The notes under the pieces are model-generated. The model searched no databases and was not told the DNA's origin. It saw nothing but the letters and a program-made list of their open reading frames with translations. Shown here piece by piece: positions 7,906-16,884 of a stretch of 41,880 nt of DNA; position 1 is the stretch's first letter; each line of letters starts with the position of its first letter. Origin of the DNA: Alphaproteobacteria bacterium (GTDB lineage: Bacteria > Pseudomonadota > Alphaproteobacteria > Micropepsales > Micropepsaceae); the NCBI GenBank assembly GCA_017307355.1, contig JAFKFG010000030.1, forward strand, positions 1-41,880. Direction: 5' to 3'. Both the position numbers and the translations under genes were made by a program.

Positions 7906-9827
7906 TCGGCGGGCTGGGTAGCGGGCGACGGCGCGGTGAACTTCAGACGCAACCGTCCCCACAGGCTGAGGAGCCCGCCCGCCGCCATCACCAGCGCGCC
8001 CAGCCAGATGAAGGGCGCCAGCGGGCTGACATAGGCGCGTACCGTCCAGCGGCCATTGCCGCGGTCATCGCCCAAGGCGAGATAAAGATCGCGCAGCACG
8101 GTGGTGCGAATGGCGGTATCGGCCACTTCCTGCCCCTCGGCCGGATAGACCCGCTTTTCGGGGCGAAGCACCGTCACCACGCGGCCGCCATCCATTAAAG
8201 CCAGCTGCGCTTGCGTCGCCTGGAAATTCGGTCCCCGCACCTGCGCCACGCCGTCGAAGCGCAAGGTGTAAGGCCCGACCGTCATGGTCTCGCCGGGTCC
8301 CACCACATCCAAGGCTTCGCTGCGCCACATGGTTGTGCCCGCCACGCCCATCAGGGTGACGCCCAATCCCGCATGCGCCAGCGCGGCGGCGAAGGCGCTG
8401 GCGCGCGCGCCCTTGCGCTTGAAGAAATCGAGTATGGATGCGCCGATCAACCAGCCCGCCACCGCGAAGGCCATGACACCGGTGAGCGTGCGCGGGCTCA
8501 CCATCGCCAGGACGACCAGGGCGGCGATACCGCCCAGCCCCAGCGCGGGCACCAGCGCGCGGAATGCGGCTTTGACGTCGCCGCGCCGCCAGCCCAGCTG
8601 CGGCCCGAACGGCACCAGCAGCAGCAGCGCGAAAAAGATCGGCGCGAAGGTCAGCGCGTAATAGGGCGGGCCGACGGAAATCTTCTGGCCCGTCAACGCA
8701 TCCAGTCCCAAGGGATAGAGCGTGCCCACGAACACGGCGGCGCAGGCCCCCACCAGAAAGACATTGTTCAGCAGAAGCACGCTTTCGCGGCTCACCGTGT
8801 CGAAGGTCGCGCCGCCCTGCAGCGTGGGCGCGCGCCAGGCGAACAGGCCCAGCGCGCCGCCGATGGCGCAGAAGATCAGCACCATGATGAAGAAGCCGCG
8901 GGTGGGATCGGAGGCGAAGGCATGCACCGACGACAAGACGCCCGAGCGCACCAGAAAGGTGCCGATCAGGCTGAGGGAGAATCCGCCGATCGCCAGCAGC
9001 AGGGTCCAGGTACGGAAGGCTCCGCTCTTTTCCGTCGCCAGCGCCGAATGCAGCAGCGCGGTGGCGATCAGCCATGGCATCAGGGAAGCGTTCTCCACCG
9101 GATCCCAGAACCAGAAACCGCCCCAGCCCAATTCGTAATAGGCCCACCAGCTTCCCAGCGCGATGCCGCAGGTGAGCGCGATCCAGGCGATCAGCATGAA
9201 GGGCCGCGCCGCGCGCGCCCAGCCCGCTTCGCCCACGATCAGGGCGGCGGCGGCATAAGAGAAAGACGCGGAAAGCCCGACATAGCCCGCGTAAAGCATG
9301 GGCGGATGGACCGCCAGGCCCGGATCCTGCAGCAAGGGATTGAGGCCCGCGCCTTCGAACGGCGCCGGATCGAGCCGCAGGAACGGATTGGAGGTGAAGA
9401 GAATGAAGAGGATGAAGGCCACCGCCAGAAGGCCCTGCACGCCCAGCGCCGCGCTGGTGAGCCGCGCGCCGCCGCGTCCCATCGCCGCCACCGCGCCGGC
9501 ATAGAGCGACAGCACCAGCACCCAAAGCAGCATGGAGCCTTCGTGATTGCCCCACACGCCGGTGATTTTGTAGATCATCGGCTTCAAGGTGTGCGAATTG
9601 TTGGCGACCACGGCGATGGAGAAATCCGAGGTCACGAACCCGGCGAGCAATACGCCGAAGGCCAGCACCACGAACACCATCATGCCCATGGTGGACGCCG
9701 AAGCGATGGAACGGGCCAGTATGGAGTTCGGCGCATCGGCCCGCGCGCCCAGAAGGCCAGAGACCGCCATCACCAGCGACAGGCCCAGCGCGAAACAGAG
9801 TGCGAGCTGGCCCAATTCACCCAGCAT
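7902..9827 (-). CDS. ccmF: Heme lyase/cytochrome c maturation protein CcmF
   Basis: The 641-aa polytopic inner-membrane protein is of usual CcmF length. It holds the WWD heme-handling motif in the segment ELGWGGFWFWDPVEN at about residues 225-240, flanked by conserved VHPPMLYAGYVG. It takes heme from CcmE and attaches it to apocytochrome c with CcmH. It starts one base after the ccmE stop and overlaps ccmH, so the three are one translationally linked operon. Confidence 0.97.
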   Translation of the reverse strand: MLGELGQLALCFALGLSLVMAVSGLLGARADAPNSILARSIASASTMGMMVFVVLAFGVLLAGFVTSDFSIAVVANNSHTLKPMIYKITGVWGNHEGSMLLWVLVLSLYAGAVAAMGRGGARLTSAALGVQGLLAVAFILFILFTSNPFLRLDPAPFEGAGLNPLLQDPGLAVHPPMLYAGYVGLSASFSYAAAALIVGEAGWARAARPFMLIAWIALTCGIALGSWWAYYELGWGGFWFWDPVENASLMPWLIATALLHSALATEKSGAFRTWTLLLAIGGFSLSLIGTFLVRSGVLSSVHAFASDPTRGFFIMVLIFCAIGGALGLFAWRAPTLQGGATFDTVSRESVLLLNNVFLVGACAAVFVGTLYPLGLDALTGQKISVGPPYYALTFAPIFFALLLLVPFGPQLGWRRGDVKAAFRALVPALGLGGIAALVVLAMVSPRTLTGVMAFAVAGWLIGASILDFFKRKGARASAFAAALAHAGLGVTLMGVAGTTMWRSEALDVVGPGETMTVGPYTLRFDGVAQVRGPNFQATQAQLALMDGGRVVTVLRPEKRVYPAEGQEVADTAIRTTVLRDLYLALGDDRGNGRWTVRAYVSPLAPFIWLGALVMAAGGLLSLWGRLRLKFTAPSPATQPAE

Positions 9828-9828
9828 G

Positions 9829-10269
9829 CTATTCGCCTTCCTTCCAGCGGCCCTGACGCTTCAACGCCGCCACCAGTTCGGGGGGCATGTATTTCTCGTC
9901 ATGCTTGGCCAACACTTCGGTGGCCTGGAACGTGCCGGTCGGATTGAGCGCGCCGGTCGCCACCACGCCCTGGCCTTCGCGGAACAGGGCCGGCAACACG
10001 CCCGCGAATTCCACCGGCACCGAACGCGCACCATCCGTCACGACGAAATGCACATCCGCGCTGGCGCCATGGCGCACGCTGGCTTTCTCCACCAAACCGC
10101 CGATGCGGAAGGCGACGCCGGGCTCGACATGTTTCTGCACGACGTCGCTGGGGCTGTAGAAATACAGAACATTGTTGCCCAGCTGATAGACGATGGCCAC
10201 GGCCAACACGCCGCCCGCCACGACCAGGGCGGCGGCAAAATATAAGCGGCGGCGTTTCTTGGTGTTCAT
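9829..10269 (-). CDS. ccmE: Heme chaperone CcmE (CycJ)
   Basis: The 146-aa protein has an N-terminal membrane anchor (about residues 9-29) and an OB-fold periplasmic domain. It carries the heme-binding motif LAKHDEKYMPPE with His123 and Tyr127, which bind heme covalently during transfer from CcmC/D to CcmF. It ends one base before ccmF. The gene in front is a small His-rich ORF rather than ccmI, which is the usual neighbour in rhizobia. Confidence 0.97.
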   Translation of the reverse strand: MNTKKRRRLYFAAALVVAGGVLAVAIVYQLGNNVLYFYSPSDVVQKHVEPGVAFRIGGLVEKASVRHGASADVHFVVTDGARSVPVEFAGVLPALFREGQGVVATGALNPTGTFQATEVLAKHDEKYMPPELVAALKRQGRWKEGE

Positions 10270-10275
10270 CTTGGC

Positions 10276-10617
10276 TCAGTGGCTGCTGCGGTGAAGAATT
10301 TCATCCGCCAGTCCGGTGTCGTAATTCTGGCCGTCCGGGGTCAGCGCGATCTGGTGCGGCCATTCCGACTTGATCATGCCCTTGCGAGTGAGCGCGTTCC
10401 ATACCGCCTGGTTCTCCAGCCCCGTGGCGTCGCGTCCCGATACCGTCGCGTCGCCCAGATGGAAATGGTCGCCATGGGCATGCGGGAACTGGGTGATGGC
10501 GACATCGCCATTGGGCAAGGAGCTCGCGGCGCCGGGAATGCGCGCGATCGCCTGCAACAGGGTCAGGGTGCGCAGCTGCAGCGGGTTGAGCTTGGCGGGA
10601 TTGTTTCTTGGCGGCAT
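10276..10617 (-). CDS. Conserved hypothetical protein with HAHGDHFH cluster, first gene of the ccm run
   Basis: This 113-aa soluble protein begins MPPRNNPAKLNPLQLRTL. The frame stays open to 10884, but that extension overlaps the glycine-zipper gene in another frame and is low complexity, so 10617 is chosen. No signal peptide or membrane helix is visible. The N-terminal part looks helical. A histidine cluster PHAHGDHFHLGD (His46, 48, 51, 53) could bind a metal or heme. The C-terminus contains a winged-helix-like stretch NALTRKGMIK...ALTPDGQNYDTG. It ends 6 bp before ccmE and is probably co-transcribed. A domain name cannot be given with certainty; a role in heme delivery or metal sensing is speculation from context. 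Confidence 0.8.
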   Translation of the reverse strand: MPPRNNPAKLNPLQLRTLTLLQAIARIPGAASSLPNGDVAITQFPHAHGDHFHLGDATVSGRDATGLENQAVWNALTRKGMIKSEWPHQIALTPDGQNYDTGLADEILHRSSH

Positions 10618-10635
10618 CGATAACCCGAAAATGAG

Positions 10636-10661
10636 ACGGCCGGACCTTACAGCCCGGCCGT
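10636..10661 (-). terminator. Hairpin between glycine-zipper gene and ccm run
   Basis: Perfect 8-bp arms ACGGCCGG/CCGGCCGT enclose 10 bp, followed on the minus strand by CTCATTTT. It is a plausible intrinsic terminator for the upstream glycine-zipper gene, with a weak T-tract. It sits just before the 113-aa gene. Confidence 0.5.
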
Positions 10662-10696
10662 TCCCGACAAAAGAAGGCAGATCGTCCCGGACCGGC

Positions 10697-11410
10697 TCAG
10701 TGGCGCCAGCGATGGCCGCCGCCGAAGCTGAACCCGAAACTGACGCCCGGGCGATAGGCCGGGCCATAATAATAGGGATAATAGGGATAGGGATAAGGCC
10801 CATACCCGTAATAGGCCGGGGGCGGCGGGGGCGGGTAATAATAGGCCGGAGGCGGCGGCGGATAATCATAGCCGCCGCGGGCATAGGTGGCCGCGCCCGG
10901 ATTGTAGTCGGCCTCGTTCATGCAGGCGTAATAGGCCGCGCCATAGTCCCGCTCGACATCGGCGGCCGCGCGCCGGGCATTGTCCGCGCCGACCGCGGTT
11001 CCGCCGATCAGGCCAGCGCCCGCGCCGATGGCGGCGCCCGCCCCGGCATTGCCGGCCGCGCCGCCGATCAGGGCGCCCACGGCCGCGCCGCCCAAGGTTC
11101 CGATGATGGACCCGTTGGCCTGTTCATGGCCCGCGGCCTGGCCCGGCGTGACATAGCCGGTGCGCGCCGCCGCGTCGCGGCGGCAGAACAGATCGCGCGA
11201 ACGCTGTTCCTCGGCGGTGCGCTGCGGGGGCGCAGCGCGCTGGTCGTCGCGTTGGTCGTAACGCTGGTCCGGCGCATCGCCGCGGTCGTCGTAGCTGCTG
11301 TTGGGAGACATTTGTGCCGGCGGCCCATTGGGCGCGGCGTTCGATTGCGCAAAAGCCGAGGCGCTCATCAGCGCCAGGGTCAGTGCGGCCAAACTGGTGG
11401 TACGGATCAT
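10697..11410 (-). CDS. Secreted glycine-zipper envelope protein with Pro/Tyr-rich tail
   Basis: The 237-aa protein has a Sec signal peptide (cleavage near residue 21, AFA-Q) and a charged Asp/Arg/Gln-rich linker. A glycine zipper follows at about residues 98-145 (repeated GGxxxG, as in GTLGGAAVGALIGG and GAAIGAGAGLIGG). The C-terminus is low complexity and rich in Pro, Tyr and Gly. Glycine zippers insert or oligomerise in membranes and are common in outer-membrane proteins of this class. There is no lipobox. Two cysteines (FCRRDA and YYACMNEADY) could form a disulfide. The exact function is unknown. Confidence 0.8.
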   Translation of the reverse strand: MIRTTSLAALTLALMSASAFAQSNAAPNGPPAQMSPNSSYDDRGDAPDQRYDQRDDQRAAPPQRTAEEQRSRDLFCRRDAAARTGYVTPGQAAGHEQANGSIIGTLGGAAVGALIGGAAGNAGAGAAIGAGAGLIGGTAVGADNARRAAADVERDYGAAYYACMNEADYNPGAATYARGGYDYPPPPPAYYYPPPPPPAYYGYGPYPYPYYPYYYGPAYRPGVSFGFSFGGGHRWRH

Positions 11411-11563
11411 GGCATCGCCTCTCGGGAATTACCCTTCCAGATAACGCGATTGTGCGGCGCTTCAAGTTGCAACCGCAAGGATGAAATTTCCAATATTTCG
11501 CTGGTTAAGGCGCTCCGTTCATCCCCGGTTCAGGTGCGGAAAGTTGTGATGCGGCTCCCCCCC

Positions 11564-11636
11564 GGCCGTAAGCATTGCTACGGCCAACTCCTCCGCGCAC
11601 ACCCTACCAGCGCGGGGGAGACCGGGCGGGGTCTCC
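11564..11636. repeat. Three consecutive palindromes in the intergenic region
   Basis: This 236-bp gap (11411-11646) holds GGCCGTA/TACGGCC (11564-11570, 11579-11585). Next is an 11-bp arm pair CTCCTCCGCGC/GCGCGGGGGAG with one wobble, ending about 11620. It overlaps GGAGACC/GGTCTCC (11617-11623, 11630-11636). No T-tract follows, so these look like REP-type palindromes rather than standard terminators, though they lie just past the 3' end of the outer-membrane protein gene. Similar CCCCCGC...GCGGGGG palindromes occur near 18400 and 19660. Confidence 0.55.
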
Positions 11637-11646
11637 ATCGATAAAA

Positions 11647-12903
11647 TTAGAAAAAGACTCTGGCCGACAGCTGCAATTGCTGCTGGCTCAAGGCGGCGGA
11701 GGGAAATCCGTCCAACAGATATTCCCGGCGCCGCGATTGCATCGCGATCATTTCGCCGGTGACGCGCAGCCAATCGTAATGCTGCCAGGACAGGCTGGCC
11801 GTGGCGGCATGGCCGTCTTCGTTCAGGATGCTGGGCGTGACGGCGGGATGGCGGGTGGCGAAGACATCGCCCCGAAGTCCCAGGCGCCAATCTTCCGCAC
11901 CGACCCCGGCCAGATCATAGCTCGCCAAAAGAAACGCCGACTGGAAGAAGGTGTAGGACAGTCCATTGCGGGTGCCCACCACCGTCTGGCCCTGCAGGCC
12001 CTGCGCGATCAGCACCAGCCCGCCCCATCCGGTGCGCGCGCCATAACTCCAGAACCGCGTATCCCAGGCCGGATATTCGCCGGAGACCTTGTTGGGATCG
12101 CCTTCATTGTCGTAGCGCAGCACCGACAGCTTGCCCACGCCCGCCATCTGCCAGGTCAGCCCCGCATACCAGCCGGGACGGCCATCGATCTCGTCGAACA
12201 TGGGCGTGCGGTCGGGCGGGATCTGGCGGAACAGCCGCAAAGTGGCGTCGGGCAGCCGCTGATCGCTGAAGATGCCGGCGGGCCTGTCGCCCATCGCCCA
12301 GCCCCGTTCCGCCATCAGCACGCCCGCAGGATCGTTGCAGCAAGCAACCGCGCCGGTCAGCGAGACGGTGCCCCAGCCATTGGTGTCGTAACGCAGGATC
12401 GCTTCGCTGCCGATGGTGCGCAGCTCTTCGCCGATCCAGCTGTTGATCGCGGACGGCGTCAATGTGTAGGGGCTGGTCCAGCCCAGATCGTCATTCTCCA
12501 GGCTGATGGTGGGAAAGAAAGCACCGGCCTTCACCGACCAGCTGAAGCGTCCCGCCGATGCAGGGTGCCAGGAGACATACCCTTCCAGCATGTCGATGCC
12601 GATGCGCTGCTCCGGCTCGCCGCGCAGCACCAGGACGGCGGACAGCGCATCGTCGAATTTGTAGCGGCCCTGCACCACCGCTTCGGCGAAACGGAAATGA
12701 CCTTCGTCATTGCCATAGCGGAATTTCGAAAGTCCGCCATTCAGCCAGGCCACCTCGCGCGGGGGCGCGATCACCCGAAAATCGGCATAACCGCTGAGGC
12801 TGAGCGCGCCGAGATTTTCCTCGGCCCGCGCGGGCATGGGTCCCGCCGCGATCAGGATCGCCAGCAGGATCACGCCGGACCGGCATGTTACCCCCTTCAA
12901 CAT
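11647..12903 (-). CDS. Predicted outer-membrane beta-barrel (porin-like) protein
   Basis: The 418-aa protein has a signal peptide of about 27 residues (cleavage near ARA-EE). Alternating short strands rich in Tyr, Trp and Gly follow (LSLSGYADFRVIAPP, YSFFQSAFLL-like segments), and it ends in ARVFF with the terminal aromatic residue needed for Bam-mediated barrel assembly. The length and strand pattern suit a 14-18-strand barrel. No substrate can be named. It contains a CC pair (GAVACCNDP) probably in a loop. It is transcribed alone on the minus strand. Confidence 0.75.
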   Translation of the reverse strand: MLKGVTCRSGVILLAILIAAGPMPARAEENLGALSLSGYADFRVIAPPREVAWLNGGLSKFRYGNDEGHFRFAEAVVQGRYKFDDALSAVLVLRGEPEQRIGIDMLEGYVSWHPASAGRFSWSVKAGAFFPTISLENDDLGWTSPYTLTPSAINSWIGEELRTIGSEAILRYDTNGWGTVSLTGAVACCNDPAGVLMAERGWAMGDRPAGIFSDQRLPDATLRLFRQIPPDRTPMFDEIDGRPGWYAGLTWQMAGVGKLSVLRYDNEGDPNKVSGEYPAWDTRFWSYGARTGWGGLVLIAQGLQGQTVVGTRNGLSYTFFQSAFLLASYDLAGVGAEDWRLGLRGDVFATRHPAVTPSILNEDGHAATASLSWQHYDWLRVTGEMIAMQSRRREYLLDGFPSAALSQQQLQLSARVFF

Positions 12904-13016
12904 GGGGCTGTTTTAGCGCGCCTTTGTTTAAGGCGGGCTTTACGCTACCCGAAATGGGTTTCGACAAAACGTCGGAAAAAACAATAGGTTGGCGCGATCC
13001 AGCCCTTCGTCCAGCC

Positions 13017-15031
<2,015 letters not shown>

Positions 15032-15139
15032 CTATCAACCGGACGCTTCCCGGGCAAGTGGCGGGTTCGTCATTCCGGTTATGTCCACATTTTAAGCCGG
15101 GCGGCGTATGCTAGCGCCGTCTTCTTGAGTCGGGCTCCG

Positions 15140-15580
15140 ATGCGCAAGGCTGCGGCCGCTCTGGCTTTTCTGGCACTGGCGGCCTGCTCCAAACCCCATC
15201 CCCCCGAGGGCAAATGGGAAGGCGGCTATGCCAGCAACGGCACGCTGGTGGCCGCCCGGGTGGAGATCACGGCCGACGGCCTGGTGAAGATCAGCGCGCC
15301 CGACATCACCAACATGCAGACCGCCCGGCCCGAGCGGCTTCAGGCGATCCGCGAAGAGCTGGCCGCCGACCTTGTCGCGGCCTGGGACACGGTCACGCCC
15401 CGGCCCTTCGATTTCGACGGCAAGACCTTCCGCAAGCCGGGCGAATTCGCTCCCCAGATGAAATGGGACAAGTCGAGCAACCAGATGACCTTGGAGCTTT
15501 ATATCGGCGCCAATCCCGCCCTGCCGATTCCGCTCAGACCGGTGGATGTCTTTCACGATAATCCTTGGCCTGCGACCTGA
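15140..15580 (+). CDS. Small lipoprotein of unknown function
   Basis: The 146-aa protein has a lipoprotein signal peptide with lipobox LAAC (Cys16) followed by Ser-Lys. The mature domain begins HPPEGKWEGGYASNGTLVAARVEI, a beta-rich opening like lipocalin or META-type small domains. The family is not recognised. The frame continues open upstream to 14159, but that is antisense to aatA. It ends 3 bp before the convergent DUF486 gene, so the two transcripts overlap at their 3' ends. Confidence 0.75.
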   Translation: MRKAAAALAFLALAACSKPHPPEGKWEGGYASNGTLVAARVEITADGLVKISAPDITNMQTARPERLQAIREELAADLVAAWDTVTPRPFDFDGKTFRKPGEFAPQMKWDKSSNQMTLELYIGANPALPIPLRPVDVFHDNPWPAT

Positions 15581-15583
15581 ACT

Positions 15584-15928
15584 TCAAAATTTGTGAAACG
15601 CGAAATAGGCCGCGGCCACGATCAGGCCGAACGCGACCATGTGATTCCATTTCAAGGATTCGCCCAGATAGGTCACCGAGAAGATCGCGAAAACCACCAG
15701 GGTGATGACTTCCTGCATCGTCTTCAGCTGGGCCGCCGAATAGACCTGATGGCCGATCTTGTTGGCGGGCACGGCCAGAAGATATTCGAAGAAAGCGATG
15801 CTCCAGCTGACGGGGATCAGAATCCACAAAGCCGTGTTGGGGAATTTGAGCTGGCCGTACCAGGCGAACGTCATAAAGACATTCGAACAGCAGAGCAGCA
15901 GGATCGGCGCGATATACGGAAAGGTCAT
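15584..15928 (-). CDS. DUF486 (DMT-like) small membrane protein, full-length copy
   Basis: This 114-aa protein has four predicted helices: PYIAPILLLCCSNVFMTFAW, ALWILIPVSWSIAFFEYLLA, a segment with YSAAQLKTMQEVITLVVFAIF, and WNHMVAFGLIVAAAYFAFHKF. The conserved AVPANKIG is typical of DUF486, a four-helix family related to drug/metabolite transporters. The ATG has a GGAGG site 6 nt upstream and overlaps the stop of the duplicated mini-ORF in front (ATGA). The first 23 codons are also present in the two upstream repeat copies, so the current start region appears to have been rebuilt by tandem duplication. Confidence 0.85.
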   Translation of the reverse strand: MTFPYIAPILLLCCSNVFMTFAWYGQLKFPNTALWILIPVSWSIAFFEYLLAVPANKIGHQVYSAAQLKTMQEVITLVVFAIFSVTYLGESLKWNHMVAFGLIVAAAYFAFHKF

Positions 15929-16334
15929 GCGAGCCTCCGCCAGAAATTGAGATAGACGGGCCAGCTGCCGTCCGGCGCCTCGCTTGTGCTCGGCGCGTTC
16001 GTCGCTCGCAAGGCGCCACTGGCGCCTTGCGCTTCCCGCCGCCCTTGCGGCGGGAAGCCGCTCCTCACCCAAGCGAACGTCATAAAGACATTCGAACAGC
16101 ACAGAAGCAGGATCGGCGCGATGTACGGAAAGGTCATGCGAACCTCCGGCAGAAATTGAGATAGACGGGCCAGCTGCCGTCCGGCGCCTCGCTTGTGCTC
16201 GGCGCGTTCGTCGCTCGCAAGGCGCCACTGGCGCCTTGCGCTTCCCACCGCCCTTGCGGCGGGAAGCCGCTCCTCACCCAAGCAAACGTCATAAAGACGT
16301 TCGAACAGCAGAGCAGCAGGATCGGCGCGATATA
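15864..16334. repeat. 209-bp tandem repeat, two full copies plus 53-bp partial third
   Basis: Copy 1 spans 15864-16072, copy 2 16073-16281 and the partial copy 16282-16334. The period is exactly 209 bp, set by the recurring block GCGAACGTCATAAAGAC (GCAAACG in the third). Each full unit contains the first 23 codons of the DUF486 gene, a GGAGG ribosome site and two abutting palindromes. Palindrome A is GCAAGGCGCC-act-GGCGCCTTGC (16008-16030). Palindrome B has 12-bp arms GCTTCCCGCCGC/GCGGCGGGAAGC with a 4-nt centre (16031-16058). They recur at +209, where B has one substitution. Copies differ by only a few bases, so the duplication is recent. Confidence 0.95.
15925..16137 (-). CDS. Repeat-encoded 70-aa ORF, middle copy (DUF486 helix 1 plus palindrome-encoded tail)
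   Basis: The ORF starts MTFPYIAPILLLCCSNVFMTFAW, identical to the full DUF486 protein through Trp23. It then switches to VRSGFPPQGRREAQGASGAL and onwards, encoded by the palindromic insert, ending WRRLA-TGA. Its stop overlaps the ATG of the full-length gene (ATGA), and its own ATG overlaps the stop of the copy in front. It has a GGAGG site. It could make a one-helix peptide with a soluble basic tail, or serve only to pass ribosomes on. Whether a stable protein is made is unknown; it may equally be called a gene fragment. Confidence 0.5.
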   Translation of the reverse strand: MTFPYIAPILLLCCSNVFMTFAWVRSGFPPQGRREAQGASGALRATNAPSTSEAPDGSWPVYLNFWRRLA

Positions 16335-16346
16335 AGCCCGGTTCAT
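16134..16346 (-). CDS. Repeat-encoded 70-aa ORF, outer copy with the ancestral DUF486 start
   Basis: The ORF begins MNRAYIAPILLLCC with an AGGGGG site about 3-8 nt upstream, then follows the same helix 1 and palindrome-encoded tail, ending NFCRRFA-TGA. Only this copy has MNRA instead of MTFP, and it is next to the unique upstream DNA. I therefore infer it carries the original start codon and promoter connection of the DUF486 gene, interrupted after codon 23. The stop overlaps the next copy's ATG. Confidence 0.5.
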   Translation of the reverse strand: MNRAYIAPILLLCCSNVFMTFAWVRSGFPPQGRWEAQGASGALRATNAPSTSEAPDGSWPVYLNFCRRFA

Positions 16347-16395
16347 TGAACCCCCTTGAAAAATTGTCTGCACCTTGCGTCACGGAAATGTCACC

Positions 16396-16427
16396 GGACG
16401 GCATCTTCGACAGGACGAATGCCGTCC
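16396..16427. promoter_or_regulatory. 9-bp perfect inverted repeat upstream of the DUF486 locus
   Basis: GGACGGCAT (16396-16404) and ATGCCGTCC (16419-16427) flank 14 bp. It lies 50-80 bp upstream of the outer DUF486 start, in the divergent region shared with the efflux gene. It could be an operator or an RNA hairpin. No regulator gene is adjacent. The wider 538-bp gap (16347-16884) holds only this, a long hairpin at 16635-16689 and an A/T-flanked hairpin at 16727-16747; no convincing gene was seen. Confidence 0.35.
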
Positions 16428-16634
16428 CCGCGAATTTCGCCATCCGGGGCCAGGTTAAAAATGCGCAACCGGACGCGCGATGATTTCCTTCGCCACCTTT
16501 CTTAAGCGCATAGGGTTGGCGACATTCCATTACATATTTTGAGGGCTTCCGACCTTCCCCATGGCCTGTGGGGGGATCAATCTTGACCTTGGCTTTGTGT
16601 CCATTCGGCGCTCCACCAAGGGATACAGCCATGC

Positions 16635-16689
16635 GGACGGCCGGACCGGCTTTGGTGCCCCCCACGTAAAGCCATCAGTCCGGCCGTTC
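16635..16689. other. Long nested hairpin in the divergent intergenic region
   Basis: Outer arms GGACGGCCGGAC (16635-16646) and GTCCGGCCGTTC (16678-16689) pair over 12 positions with one wobble. Inner arms GGCTTT (16648-16653) and AAAGCC (16668-16673) pair around a C-rich loop. The fold would be very stable in RNA of either strand. It may be a terminator-like or leader structure about 200 nt before the efflux gene. No riboswitch family is recognised. Confidence 0.4.
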
Positions 16690-16726
16690 ATTTTCCATCG
16701 GGCCCCCTCCCGGAACCCATTTCCGC

Positions 16727-16747
16727 AAAAAAAGCCGGAATACCGGC
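16727..16747 (-). terminator. Orphan minus-strand intrinsic terminator
   Basis: On the minus strand GCCGG-TATT-CCGGC is followed by seven T. This is the standard intrinsic terminator form, but no minus-strand gene lies directly upstream (the efflux gene is on the plus strand). It may end an antisense or small RNA started inside the efflux gene 5' region, or protect the DUF486 locus from antisense transcription. Confidence 0.5.
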
Positions 16748-16884
16748 CCTGCCGCGACAAAGCTTTACAGTCACCACCCTTGTTAAAAGGCCCCACCTCG
16801 CCATATTTGCGGCATTGCCATGCGCCGGGTATGAGGGGGCGCCAATCGGGGGCCGTCCGGCTTCAATAGCTTAACGAGTGTTCG

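Noticed and set aside
8211..9947. 578-aa plus-strand frame over ccmF
   Set aside because: Antisense shadow, extremely rich in Arg, Gln and His.
10618..10884. N-terminal extension of the 113-aa ccm-linked protein
   Set aside because: The extension is an off-frame reading of the Pro/Tyr-rich tail of the glycine-zipper gene and has no start context.
15864..16334. CRISPR array
   Set aside because: Repeats are 209-bp direct duplications of coding and palindromic DNA, not short repeats with unique spacers; no cas genes are present.
16561..16869. 102-aa plus-strand ORF in the divergent region
   Set aside because: Covers the hairpins and terminator, low-complexity composition, no ribosome site, no similarity I recognise.
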